Below the pieces are notes generated by a model. That model was not told the origin of the DNA. It did no database searches and was given only the letters and a program-made list of their open reading frames with translations. A stretch of 64,000 nucleotides of DNA from Streptomyces hawaiiensis (GTDB lineage: Bacteria > Actinomycetota > Actinomycetes > Streptomycetales > Streptomycetaceae): positions 2,232,001 to 2,296,000 of the forward strand of contig NZ_CP021978.1 in assembly GCF_004803895.1 (NCBI RefSeq), written 5' to 3'. Each line of letters opens with the position of its first letter. The stretch's first letter is position 1. Both the position numbers and the translations under genes were made by a program. Shown piece by piece: positions 19,886 through 27,786 of this stretch.

Positions 19886-19958
19886 GGTCACCTCCGTTCA
19901 ACGTGTGGCCATCCTGTACCCCTCTCGCGTTGACCCTCTGCTGTCACAGTTGTGCTGT
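19886..19958 (+). promoter_or_regulatory. Probable PHO box and -35/-10 promoter of glpQ2
   Basis: Three consecutive ~11-base units, GGTCACCTCC (19886), GTTCAACGTGT (19896) and GGCCATCCTGT (19907), follow the G-(G/T)-(T/C)-CA pattern of Streptomyces PhoP direct repeats. A TTGACC (19930-19935) and TGCTGT (19953-19958) promoter with a 17-base spacer lies just downstream. This is where an activating PhoP site would sit. Confidence 0.6.
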
Positions 19959-19995
19959 CTGTGATGTCGCCGATCGCTCGTCGCGAGGAGTACGC

Positions 19996-20868
19996 ATGCA
20001 CGCGCGCGCTGTTGCCGCCTCGACCACCGCACTCCTGGGGACCGCCGCCCTGCTGGTCCCCGTCTCCCCCGCGCGGGCCGCGGGAGGTGCCACGTCGCCG
20101 CTGGTCATCGCGCACCGGGGTGCCTCCGCGTACGCGCCCGAGAACACCCTGGCCGCTGTGGACAGAGCGGCGGAGCTGGGCATCCGCTGGGTGGAGAACG
20201 ACGTGCAGCGGACCAGGGACGGCGAGTTGGTCGTCATCCATGACGACAACCTGCGGCGCACCACCGACGCCGAGGAGGTCTTCCCCGGCCGGGCTCCCTG
20301 GAAGGTGAAGGACTTCACCGCCGCGGAGATCGCACGGCTGGACGCGGGCAGCTGGTTCGGACCCGCGCACGGGGGCGCGCGCGTGCCGACGCTGGAGCAG
20401 TTCGTGCACCGCTTGGAGCGTCATCATCAGAAGCTGCTCCTGGAGATCAAGAACCCGGAGCTGTACCCGGGCATCGAGCGGCAGACGCTGAAGGTCCTCA
20501 GCAACGAGGGCTGGCTCGACCGGTCGCATCTGGCGGGCCGGCTGATCGTGCAGAGTTTCAGCGCGGACAGCGTGCGAACGGTGCACGAGCTGAAGTCCGG
20601 CGTGAAGACGGGCCTCCTGGGGACGCCGGCGGTGTCGGACCTGCTCGACTGCGCGGAGTTCGCCGACCAGATCAACCCCTCGTACAGCTCGCTCTCCCGG
20701 GCGTACGTGTCCTCCGTGCAGGCGTTCGACGGCCCGCACGGCAGGCCGATGGAGGTGTTCGCCTGGACGGTCGACGACGCACGGACGGCCCAGCGGGTCG
20801 CCGGGTACGGGGTCGACGGGATCATCACGAACAAGCCGGATGTGGTGCGGAAGGCCGTCGGCGGCTGA
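19996..20868 (+). CDS. glpQ2: Secreted glycerophosphodiester phosphodiesterase
   Basis: A 290-aa exported enzyme that hydrolyses glycerophosphodiesters to glycerol-3-phosphate and an alcohol. Residues 1 to about 32 are a signal peptide ending in SPARA-AG. The catalytic domain starts VIAHRGASAYAPENTLAAV, with the general-base His and Arg of the family. ENDVQRTRDGELVVIHDDNLRRTT follows, supplying the metal Glu/Asp and second His, then LLLEIKNPE and WTVDDARTAQRVAGYGVDGIITNKP. A GAGGAG site lies 7 bases before ATG 19996. The symbol follows my recollection of the S. coelicolor homologue beside uvrB and ogt, which is PhoP-regulated; a PHO-like box is present here. Confidence 0.92.
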   Translation: MHARAVAASTTALLGTAALLVPVSPARAAGGATSPLVIAHRGASAYAPENTLAAVDRAAELGIRWVENDVQRTRDGELVVIHDDNLRRTTDAEEVFPGRAPWKVKDFTAAEIARLDAGSWFGPAHGGARVPTLEQFVHRLERHHQKLLLEIKNPELYPGIERQTLKVLSNEGWLDRSHLAGRLIVQSFSADSVRTVHELKSGVKTGLLGTPAVSDLLDCAEFADQINPSYSSLSRAYVSSVQAFDGPHGRPMEVFAWTVDDARTAQRVAGYGVDGIITNKPDVVRKAVGG

Positions 20869-20891
20869 TCCCTCGTTGCGCCCGGGCGGCG

Positions 20892-20914
20892 ATGTCAGTG
20901 GCGGGTCCTACTGT
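20892..20914 (+). promoter_or_regulatory. PafBC/RecA-NDp-type promoter of ogt
   Basis: Plus strand: ATGTCAGTGGC (20892-20902), six bases, TACTGT (20909-20914). The ogt ATG follows after six bases, again predicting a leaderless mRNA. Confidence 0.8.
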
Positions 20915-20920
20915 GGGCGC

Positions 20921-21475
20921 ATGGAGAGCAGAGGGCAGGCCGAGCCGCGGATCGTGTGGGCGGTCGTCGAGAGCGGGATCGGGCCGTTGCTGCTGGCCGC
21001 GAGCCGGGACGGCCTGGTCAACGTCGTGTTCCACGCCACGGACGCGGTGCGGGACCGGACGGTCGAGCGGCTGGCGTCGCGGCTGGGCACCGAGCCCGTC
21101 GAGGCGCCCGGCTCCCCGCTGCTGGCCGAGGCGATACGCCAGATCGAGGCGTACTTCGCGGGTGCGCGACGCGACTTCGACCTGCCGCTCGACTGGTCGC
21201 TGATCTCCGGCTTCAACCGGGAGGTCCTGCGCGCACTGGCCTCGGGCGTGCCGTACGGCACGGTCGTCGGGTACGGCGACCTGGCCGGGCGGGTCGGCCA
21301 GCCGGGGGCCGCCCAGGCCGTGGGCATGGCGATGGGCGCCAATCCGCTGCCGGTGGTGGTGCCCTGTCACCGGGTCGTCGAGAGCGGCGGCGGCATCGGC
21401 GGCTTCGGAGGCGGCCTGGAGACCAAGCGGAGGCTGCTCGCCCTGGAAGGGGTGCTTCCCGAGCCGCTCTTCTGA
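20921..21475 (+). CDS. ogt: Methylated-DNA--protein-cysteine methyltransferase
   Basis: A 184-aa suicide enzyme that removes alkyl groups from O6-alkylguanine onto its own cysteine. The C-terminal domain has FNREVLRALASGVPYGTVVGYGDLA, GQPGAAQAVGMAMGANPLP and the active-site motif VPCHRVV. The Arg-finger helix lies before it. The N-terminal domain (PLLLAASRDGLVNVVFH) is of the Ogt type, without an Ada zinc domain. ATG 20921 is chosen over a longer frame from 20840 because it follows directly after a DNA-damage promoter. Confidence 0.95.
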   Translation: MESRGQAEPRIVWAVVESGIGPLLLAASRDGLVNVVFHATDAVRDRTVERLASRLGTEPVEAPGSPLLAEAIRQIEAYFAGARRDFDLPLDWSLISGFNREVLRALASGVPYGTVVGYGDLAGRVGQPGAAQAVGMAMGANPLPVVVPCHRVVESGGGIGGFGGGLETKRRLLALEGVLPEPLF

Positions 21476-21481
21476 GTACCG

Positions 21482-21547
21482 GTCCTGTCAGTGGTAGTGC
21501 CGAGTCCTGTCAGTGGTAGCGCCGAGCCCGGTCAGTCGTAGTGCCGG
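21482..21547. repeat. Three 22-bp tandem repeats overlapping the VOC gene 3' end
   Basis: Units at 21482-21503, 21504-21525 and 21526-21547; the first two differ at one base and the third is more diverged and contains the VOC gene's last codons and stop. The repeats contain TGTCAGTGG but lack a -10 box at the right spacing, so they are not read as damage promoters. Confidence 0.8.
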
Positions 21548-21960
21548 GCCTCGAAGACGTTGCCGTCCGGGTCGCGGAAGTAGAAGCTGCGGGTGGCCTT
21601 GCCCCGGGCTCCGAAAGAGTCGTGCGCGAGGTCGGACATCGGTACGGAGCGTTCCGCCAGGCGGCTGAGGAGGGCGTCGAAGCCGTCGCGGGGCAGCGAC
21701 AGGCAGACGTGGTTGACCGGGTGCCCCGCGCTGTCGGCGGAGCCGGGCAGCATCGTCATGCGCGCCACGAAGCTCAGCGGCATGAGGTCGAGGATGGTCT
21801 CGTCGTTGACGCGCACGGAGGGGAACGGCACCTCACCCGCCGCGAATTCCGCGAGCCGGACGGCCTCCAAGCCGACGGCCTTCTCGTAGAAGTCTGCGGC
21901 GGCGAGCGGGTCGCGCACCCAGAGGACGACGTGGTCAAGACGTGCTGTGTGGTCCGTCAT
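21532..21960 (-). CDS. VOC-superfamily protein (glyoxalase/dioxygenase fold)
   Basis: A 142-aa single-module vicinal-oxygen-chelate protein. It begins with RLDHVVLWVRDPLAAADFYEKAVG, the first beta-alpha-beta unit with a potential metal His. It then has HPVNHVCLSL (second His) and SFYFRDPDGNVFEARHYD with the terminal metal Glu. Members include glyoxalases, fosfomycin-resistance-like enzymes and dioxygenases, and sequence alone does not separate them. ATG 21960 is used; upstream in-frame extensions have no homologue-like sequence. It is convergent with ogt, with repeats in between. Confidence 0.85.
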   Translation of the reverse strand: MTDHTARLDHVVLWVRDPLAAADFYEKAVGLEAVRLAEFAAGEVPFPSVRVNDETILDLMPLSFVARMTMLPGSADSAGHPVNHVCLSLPRDGFDALLSRLAERSVPMSDLAHDSFGARGKATRSFYFRDPDGNVFEARHYD

Positions 21961-22066
21961 GCACCCCAGGCTCGTGACGACTCGGTCGGCCCGCAAGGGT
22001 TTGGCCCGGCGCGCCGCCCGCCAGAGATGAGGGAAGACGACTGACCGGCTGACAGGAGGCAGGCGC

Positions 22067-22975
22067 GTGGTGCTGGTGGTGTCCGAGGAAGTGCGGGAGG
22101 CGATCGACGCGCGCCGGCCGGTCGTGGCCCTGGAGTCCACGATCATCGCCCACGGGCTGCCGCGGCCGCGCAACCTCCGGGTGGCGCTGGAGCTGGAGAC
22201 GGCCGTGCGCCAGGAGGGCGCGGTGCCCGCCACGATCGCCGTGCTGGACGGGCGCCCTCATGTGGGCCTGGACAAGGAGCAGCTGGAACGGGTCGCGAAC
22301 GAGGACGGGATCCGCAAGCTCGGCCACCGTGACCTGCCGCTCGCGGCGGCGTCCGGGGCGAGCGGGGCGACCACGGTGTCGGCGACCGCGCTGCTCGCGG
22401 CGCTGGCGGGCGTGCGGGTCTTCGCGACGGGCGGGCTCGGCGGGGTGCACCGGGAGTGGACGGTGACGCAGGACGAGTCGGCCGACCTGGGGCTGCTGGC
22501 GCGCACGCGCGTCACGGTGGTGTGTGCCGGGGTGAAGTCGATCCTGGACGTGCCCGCGACCCTGCAGCGGCTGGAGACGCTGGGTGTCGCCGTGGCCGGA
22601 TACGGCACCGACCGGTTCCCCGGCTTCTACCTCTCGGACTCGGGGCATCCGGTGGACTGGACGCTGGGGACGCCGGAGCAGGTGGCGGGCGTCATGCGGG
22701 CCCAGGGCGCGCTCGGCGGGCCGGAGTCGGCTCTGATCGTCGCCAACCCCGTCCCCGAGGAGGAGCAGCTCGATCCGGAGCTGCACGCGCGCGTGCTCGC
22801 GGACGCGCTGCACGCGTGCGAGGAGGAGGGGATCACCGGCCAGGCGGTCACGCCCTTCCTGCTCGACTATCTGGTGCGGCACACGGACGGCGCCTCCTTG
22901 AGCGCCAACCTGGCGGCGGTCCGCGGCAATGTACGCCTGGCGGCCCGGATCGCGGCGGCCTGGGCCCGGAGATGA
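22067..22975 (+). CDS. psuG: Pseudouridine-5'-phosphate glycosidase
   Basis: A 302-aa enzyme that cleaves the C-C glycosidic bond of pseudouridine 5'-phosphate to uracil and ribose 5-phosphate. Family motifs are VALESTIIAHGLPRP, LPLAAASGASGATTVSAT, VFATGGLGGVHR and VVCAGVKSILDVPATLQRLE. The Lys in GVKS is the Schiff-base residue of the family. YGTDRFPGFYLSDSG and ALIVANPVP complete the domain. GGAGG lies 9 bases before GTG 22067. Its stop overlaps the start of the kinase gene (ATGA), forming a psuG-psuK operon for pseudouridine breakdown. Confidence 0.95.
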   Translation: MVLVVSEEVREAIDARRPVVALESTIIAHGLPRPRNLRVALELETAVRQEGAVPATIAVLDGRPHVGLDKEQLERVANEDGIRKLGHRDLPLAAASGASGATTVSATALLAALAGVRVFATGGLGGVHREWTVTQDESADLGLLARTRVTVVCAGVKSILDVPATLQRLETLGVAVAGYGTDRFPGFYLSDSGHPVDWTLGTPEQVAGVMRAQGALGGPESALIVANPVPEEEQLDPELHARVLADALHACEEEGITGQAVTPFLLDYLVRHTDGASLSANLAAVRGNVRLAARIAAAWARR

Positions 22976-24030
22976 CGGCGGACGGCGGCGCGGGACCGGG
23001 TTCCAGGGGCGCGAGCTCGACGGTGACCGGCACCGGCTCGGCGGTGACCGGCACCGGCTCGGGGGAGACCGGCACCGGCTCGGCGGTGACCGGCACCGGC
23101 CCGGGGGAGACCAGCGCCGGCCCGGTGGCGGGACGGGGGCTGCTGGTCGTCGGGGATGTCATCACCGACGTCGTCGCGCGGCATCGAGGGCCGCTCGCGG
23201 CCGGGACGGACACGGCTGCCTCGATCCGGACGGTGGCGGGCGGGGCGGGCGCCAATGTGGCGTGCTGGGCGGCGCACCGCGGAGCGGCGGACGTGCGGAT
23301 GCTCGGACGCGTGGGGGCGGAGTCGGCGGCCTGGCACGAGCGGGAGCTGGTCGCCCAGGGAGTGCGTCCGCAGCTCGTCGTCGACCCGCTGGCGCCGACC
23401 GGCACCGTGATCTGCATGGTCGACGGGGGCGCTTCGGCGGAGCGGACGTTCCTCACCGACAGCGGCGCTTCGGTGCGGCTCGGACCCGCCGACTGGTCGG
23501 ACGCGCTGCTCGACGGCGTGGCCCGGCTGCATCTGTCGGGCTACCTCCTGTTCGCCGAGCCGAGCCGGGCCCTGGTGGAGGTGGCACTCAAAGCCGCACG
23601 CGCGCGTGGAGTGCCGGTGAGTCTGGACCCGGCTTCGGCCGGCTTCCTCGCCGAGCTGGGCGTCGAGCGGTTCCTGGCGCTCGTCGAGGGTGTGGACGTC
23701 CTGCTGCCCAGCCGGGACGAGGCGTGCCTGCTGACGGGGCTGGCGGACGCGGCCGAGGCGGCGGCCCGGCTGAGCCTGCGCGGACCGCTGGTCGTCGCCA
23801 AGCAGGGCCACGAGGGGGCGGTCGTGGCACGCTCGGGGAAGGTGCGCGCCCGCGTTCCGGCCGTACCGGCGGCTCCGCGGGACACGACCGGTGCCGGTGA
23901 CGCCTTCACCGGCGCGTTCCTCGCCGCGCTGCTCGCGGGTGCCGGGCCGGAGAGTGCCGCGGCGGAGGGCTGCCGCGCGGGCGCGCGGGCGGTGGAGCGG
24001 GTGGGCGGCAGACCGCCCCTGCCGGGCTGA
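22972..24030 (+). CDS. psuK: PfkB-family sugar kinase, probable pseudouridine kinase
   Basis: A 352-aa ribokinase-fold protein. The catalytic domain starts at about residue 54 (GRGLLVVGDVITDVVARH). It has the glycine-rich VAGGAGANVACWAAHRG and ends with the PfkB signature DTTGAGDAFTGAFLAALL, whose Asp is the base. The tight overlap with psuG suggests that it phosphorylates pseudouridine, the step before PsuG. The first ~53 residues are unusual: five near-identical 7-residue units (VTGTGSA/ETGTGSG-like) encoded by a 21-bp DNA repeat. A GTG inside or just after the repeat could be the real start. Confidence 0.82.
   Translation: MTADGGAGPGSRGASSTVTGTGSAVTGTGSGETGTGSAVTGTGPGETSAGPVAGRGLLVVGDVITDVVARHRGPLAAGTDTAASIRTVAGGAGANVACWAAHRGAADVRMLGRVGAESAAWHERELVAQGVRPQLVVDPLAPTGTVICMVDGGASAERTFLTDSGASVRLGPADWSDALLDGVARLHLSGYLLFAEPSRALVEVALKAARARGVPVSLDPASAGFLAELGVERFLALVEGVDVLLPSRDEACLLTGLADAAEAAARLSLRGPLVVAKQGHEGAVVARSGKVRARVPAVPAAPRDTTGAGDAFTGAFLAALLAGAGPESAAAEGCRAGARAVERVGGRPPLPG
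23023..23127 (+). repeat. Five 21-bp tandem repeats inside the psuK 5' end
   Basis: Units begin at 23023, 23044, 23065, 23086 and 23107. The period is a multiple of three, so copy-number change keeps the frame and only adds or removes seven residues. Confidence 0.9.
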
Positions 24031-24043
24031 ACACGCAGGCCCC

Positions 24044-24124
24044 GTCTGAACGGCCTGAACGGTCGGAACGGCCTGAACGGCCTGAACGGTCGGAACGGCC
24101 TGAACGGCCTGAACGGTCTGAAGC
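24044..24124. repeat. Nine 9-bp tandem repeats after psuK
   Basis: Nine units of 9 bp, of three types (gcctgaacg, gtcggaacg, gtctgaacg), with a 27-bp higher-order order. They begin 14 bases after the psuK stop; the TGAAC in each unit echoes the TGAAC at the stop codon. Confidence 0.92.
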
Positions 24125-24144
24125 CACCGGCCACCGGCCATCGG

Positions 24145-24936
24145 CTACTGCTTGCGCCCCCACGCCGAGATCATAGGTGCCGTCGTCAGATCGAGCGCGC
24201 CGGAGGTGACGTTCTCGAGGTGCCGGTCGATGTCCTGGTCCGTGGCGAGGCCCGCCGTGACGAGCTGGTCGCGGATCTGGCGGATCGTGACGGACTCCAG
24301 GGCCGCACAGGCCGGCGAGGCGAGGGGGAAGTAGGCGTCGGCGTGGACCCGGGTCAGACCGGCGTCCCGGAGCAGCCGCGGCAGGGCGCGGCCGCACGGC
24401 AGGTCGGTCCCACGCTCGGTGAGCAGTCTGCGGAAGCCCTGCCGCAGCCGGTTCGCGAGCTGCTGCTCGGGACCGTGCTCGTCGGGGCAGAGCAGGGGCT
24501 GCAGGGCGGGGTCGGCGTCCTCCACGAGGATGCGTCCGCCGGGGCGCAGGGATGCGGCCATGGACCGCAACGCCTGTTCCCGGTCGGTCACATGGACCAG
24601 GGCGAGTCGGGCGTGCACCAGGTCGAAGCCCTCCCCGGGCGGCTCCTGCGCGCCGAGGTCGTGGGCCCTCACCTCGACGGGGGGCCGGGCGGCGGAGGCG
24701 AGCCGCGAGGTGTCGGTGTCGGTCGCGATGACGCGTCCGGTCGGACCGACCTTCTTCGCCAGCCAGGACACCACGGTGGTGCCGGCGCCGACCTCCCAGC
24801 ACCGCCAGCCGGATCCGATACCGAGCGCTTCGAGGTGCCGGAACGTCGTGGGATCGAAGAGAGCGGCGAAGGCGCTGAAGTGCTCCGCCGCCGCGGTCTG
24901 CCGGTGGTCGAGGAGGTACCCGTCGGTTCGCGTCAT
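24145..24936 (-). CDS. Class I SAM-dependent methyltransferase
   Basis: A 263-aa Rossmann-fold methyltransferase. Motif I is CWEVGAGTTVVSWLA (about residue 45), followed by the acidic RVIATDTDTSRL and FDLVHARLALVHVTDREQALRSMAASLRPGGRILVED (motifs II-III). Homologues are common in Streptomyces without known substrates. ATG 24936 is the first start giving the typical MTRTDGYLLDHRQ N-terminus; no strong ribosome site is seen. The 9-bp repeat array ends 20 bases beyond its stop. Confidence 0.85.
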   Translation of the reverse strand: MTRTDGYLLDHRQTAAAEHFSAFAALFDPTTFRHLEALGIGSGWRCWEVGAGTTVVSWLAKKVGPTGRVIATDTDTSRLASAARPPVEVRAHDLGAQEPPGEGFDLVHARLALVHVTDREQALRSMAASLRPGGRILVEDADPALQPLLCPDEHGPEQQLANRLRQGFRRLLTERGTDLPCGRALPRLLRDAGLTRVHADAYFPLASPACAALESVTIRQIRDQLVTAGLATDQDIDRHLENVTSGALDLTTAPMISAWGRKQ

Positions 24937-25205
24937 GCCGCGATCATCCCAGTTGTCCGACTTATCCGTGCCCGTCGACGCTCCGGCGCGGAGAACCGCG
25001 TCGGATGCATGCCGGTACGAGAACCGCCCGGCACGGGACTGCGTCGATGTGGCAGGGCCACGGCGTCGGGGCGTGGTTCGTCCACAGCCGGGAACCAAGC
25101 GGAATGGGCCGTTTCCACAGGCTTACCCGCAGCTCACGCAGGCCTGGCAGACTGACGCGCCAAGGCGCAGGAACGGCGCGAGGAGTTCCACGCAAGGAGA
25201 TCCGG

Positions 25206-26333
25206 ATGTCCATGGCAGGGAATCTGCGGAAGGTCACGAGCCTCGGCGGGGTCGGCGGCCTTCGCAAGGTGGCCCGGCTGGCCCGGCGGCGCCCGCGCGT
25301 CGACCTGAGCCACCCGGCCCGGTCCCCGCTGGGCTCCTCGGTGGTGAACTGCGTGACGTACCGGGAGGGCGTCCGCACCCCCGCGCGCGGCGATCTGGTG
25401 GACACCGTGGAGCGGGTACGCAAGAGCCGGGAGGGCTTCGTCTGGCTCGGTCTGCACGAACCCACCGATCAGGAGTTCGCGGGTATCGCCGAGCTCTTCG
25501 ACCTCCACCCGCTGGCCGTCGAGGACGCGATCGAGGCCCACCAGCGCCCCAAGCTGGAGCGCTACGACGAGACGCTCTTCGCGGTGTTCAAGACGGTCTG
25601 CTACGTCGAGCACGAGGAACTGACGGCCACCAGCGAGGTGGTGAACACCGGCGAGATCATGGTGTTCGTCGGCGCGGACTTCGTGATCACGGTGCGGCAC
25701 GGCCGGCACGGCTCGCTGGGCCCGCTGCGCGAGGAGCTGGAATCCGATCCCGGCCAGCTCGCCAAGGGCCCGTCGGCGGTGCTGCACGCGATAGCGGACC
25801 ACGTGGTCGACGACTACCTGACGGTCACGGACGCGGTGCAGGGGGACATCGACCAGGTGGAGACGGACGTCTTCTCCGAGGCCGGCGCGCGGGCCGACCC
25901 GGGGCGTATCTACCAGCTCAAGCGTGAACTGCTCGAGCTGAAGCGGGCGGTGGTGCCGCTCAGCCGGCCGCTCGAGGATCTCGCCACCCGGCCGATCCGG
26001 GCGGTCGACCCGGAGATACAGGCGTACTTCCGTGACGTCTCGGACCATCTGCTGCGGGCGAAAGAGCAGATCGCCGCCTTCGACGAACTGCTCAACTCCA
26101 TCCTGCAGGCGCACCTCGCGCAGGTCACGGTCGCGCAGAACGAGGACATGCGGAAGATCACGGCGTGGGCCGCGATCGTCGCCGTGCCGACGATGGTCTG
26201 CGGGGTCTACGGCATGAACTTCGACCACATGCCGGAGCTGCACTGGCGGTACGGCTACGGCATGGTCATCGGCGTGATATCTGTCGCGTGTCTTGCCCTG
26301 TACCGGGGGTTCCGGCGCAGCGGCTGGCTCTGA
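25206..26333 (+). CDS. corA: CorA-family magnesium/cobalt transporter
   Basis: A 375-aa divalent-cation channel protein. The long cytoplasmic N-terminal domain (GFVWLGLHEPTDQEF, FDLHPLAVEDAIEAHQRPKLERYDE) leads into the helical stalk (RDVSDHLLRAKEQIAAFDELLNSIL). Two C-terminal membrane segments follow, with the YGMNFDHMPEL pore loop containing the GMN motif. An AAGGAG site lies 6 bases before ATG 25206; frames starting further upstream are unsupported. Convergent with a CBS-domain gene. Confidence 0.95.
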   Translation: MSMAGNLRKVTSLGGVGGLRKVARLARRRPRVDLSHPARSPLGSSVVNCVTYREGVRTPARGDLVDTVERVRKSREGFVWLGLHEPTDQEFAGIAELFDLHPLAVEDAIEAHQRPKLERYDETLFAVFKTVCYVEHEELTATSEVVNTGEIMVFVGADFVITVRHGRHGSLGPLREELESDPGQLAKGPSAVLHAIADHVVDDYLTVTDAVQGDIDQVETDVFSEAGARADPGRIYQLKRELLELKRAVVPLSRPLEDLATRPIRAVDPEIQAYFRDVSDHLLRAKEQIAAFDELLNSILQAHLAQVTVAQNEDMRKITAWAAIVAVPTMVCGVYGMNFDHMPELHWRYGYGMVIGVISVACLALYRGFRRSGWL

Positions 26334-26388
26334 CGCGGGCCGTGATCCGCGAAGGGTCTGTGGGGCGTCTGTGGGGTGATCGGCGAGG

Positions 26389-26817
26389 TCAGCGCATGGC
26401 GGTCGTGGCGTAGACGCTCTCCGCCCACGAAGCGATCTGGTCCTGCGCGAGATGCCGGGCCAGGTCGGCTTCGCTGATCATGCCGACCAGGCGCTTGTCC
26501 CGGATCACGGGCAGCCGGCGGATCTGGTGCTCCCGCATCTCGCGGAGCACCTCGCCGACGTCGGCGTCCGCGTCGATCCAGCGGGGCGTGCCCTTGGCCA
26601 TCTCGCCCGCGGTGATCCTGGCGGGGTCGTGGCCCATGGCGACGCAGCCGACGACGATGTCGCGGTCGGTGAGGATGCCGCAGAGCCGCTCGTTCTCGTC
26701 GCTGATGGGCAGGGCGCCGACGTTCAGCTCGCGCATGAGCTGGGCGGCGCGGTCGAGGGTTTCGTGGGCGGGGATCCACTGGGCACCGCGGTGCATGATG
26801 TCTCCGGCGGTGGTCAT
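26389..26817 (-). CDS. Two-CBS-domain protein
   Basis: A 142-aa protein made of two CBS motifs: MTTAGDIMHRGAQWIPAHETLDRAAQLM...GILTDRDIV (1-65) and TPRWIDADADVGEVLREM...GMISEADLARHL (75-125). CBS pairs bind adenosine nucleotides such as AMP or SAM and can act as energy or stress sensors. No catalytic partner domain is attached. GGAGG lies 6 bases before ATG 26817. Related small CBS proteins in actinobacteria are often stress-induced (hypoxic response protein 1-like). Confidence 0.9.
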   Translation of the reverse strand: MTTAGDIMHRGAQWIPAHETLDRAAQLMRELNVGALPISDENERLCGILTDRDIVVGCVAMGHDPARITAGEMAKGTPRWIDADADVGEVLREMREHQIRRLPVIRDKRLVGMISEADLARHLAQDQIASWAESVYATTAMR

Positions 26818-26920
26818 GGGGTACCTCCCGGTGCCGGACGGCCGGCGCGGCGCGGGACGCACCGCGAGTCCCGACGCCCTTCATTCTCGCCGCGCCCCCG
26901 GATGCCCGCACACGGGACCC

Positions 26921-26989
26921 GCGACCACGGCTCGCCGCAGGCCGCCATCACGGCTCGGTGCAGGACGCCATCACGGCTCGGTGCAGGAC
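26921..26989. repeat. Three 23-bp tandem repeats
   Basis: Two exact 23-bp copies at 26944-26966 and 26967-26989 and a diverged copy at 26921-26943, between the CBS gene and the uridine-kinase-like gene. Length and base pattern (atCACGGctcGGTGCagg) resemble the units found at 8.3-8.5 kb. Confidence 0.85.
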
Positions 26990-27021
26990 CACCCGCCCGC
27001 CGCCGAACCCCGGCGGCTTGC

Positions 27022-27663
27022 TCAGCCGCTCCACGCGGGATGGCGGGGGTCGTCGGCCCGCACCAGGACGTCGGCCGTGTCCACCGGGTCCGTCTCGTGC
27101 TCGTAGCGCTCGAAGGCCGGGAGGGTCCAGTGCTCGGCCTCGGGTGTGCGGCGGCGCAGGGCGCCCGGGGAGAGGAGGACGTGGACGCTCAGATCGAAGG
27201 GGAACCAGTGCCGAAGGAGGAAGGGTCCGTGCAGCAACAGCACGCCGCCGGGCGGGAGCTCGGCGTAGGGGCTGCGGGTGGCGCGGTCGGCGGCCGGGTC
27301 CCACAGATCGGGCAGGACGCGGCCGTCGCCGTCGGCTTCGAGCGGGCCGAACACCTCGCGCCACAGAGCGCCGGTGTCGTACCAGCCGCTGTAGTAGGCC
27401 TCGACGTCCTGGTGGCCGTACTCGAGCCGTACGGAGGCGGGGCGCAGAAAGCCCTCCGTGCCCACGACGAGCGAGGATCGACCGCGTATGCGCAGTGCCT
27501 CACCGACGCGGTGGGCGAGGTCTCCCGGGCGGGCGGCCGGGGCGCCGTCGAGGGCGATGCGAAGCCAGGGAGAGCCGTCGGCGGGCTTCAGGTCGAGCAG
27601 GCGCTCGGCGAGCAGGTCGCCGAGCCGTTCCCAGGTGATCGCTTCGAGTCGCACACGGCCCAT
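27022..27663 (-). CDS. Uridine kinase-like protein lacking a canonical P-loop
   Basis: A 213-aa protein of the kind usually annotated as uridine kinase in Streptomyces. The region where a Walker A should be reads IALDGAPAARPGDLAHRVGEAL (residue about 36), without the Gly-Lys-Ser/Thr needed to hold ATP phosphates. The later SSLVVGTEGFLRPASVRLEYGHQD, WYDTGALWREVFGPL and LLLHGPFLLRHWFPFDLSVHVLLSP follow the uridine kinase layout (substrate Asp region and lid). It may be inactive or use another phosphate-binding mode. Start GTG/ATG 27663 begins MGRVRLEAITWERL. Confidence 0.72.
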   Translation of the reverse strand: MGRVRLEAITWERLGDLLAERLLDLKPADGSPWLRIALDGAPAARPGDLAHRVGEALRIRGRSSLVVGTEGFLRPASVRLEYGHQDVEAYYSGWYDTGALWREVFGPLEADGDGRVLPDLWDPAADRATRSPYAELPPGGVLLLHGPFLLRHWFPFDLSVHVLLSPGALRRRTPEAEHWTLPAFERYEHETDPVDTADVLVRADDPRHPAWSG

Positions 27664-27786
27664 GATGCGTCAGGCCGGGGCAGGAGCCGCCCCGCCCGCG
27701 GACGTCCGGAAGGAGCGGCGACCGGATCGCCAGGGTCTGTCATGGCGTGCGTAGTTCGCGCTGCCGTCAGGGGGAATGAACCACCT

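Noticed and set aside
21482..21525. TGTCAGTGG sequences as further PafBC promoters
   Set aside because: No TAnnnT box follows at six bases and no gene starts downstream in the right place; they are tandem copies of the VOC gene end.
24044..24124. Possible CRISPR array
   Set aside because: Units are 9 bp with no spacers and no cas genes anywhere in the window.
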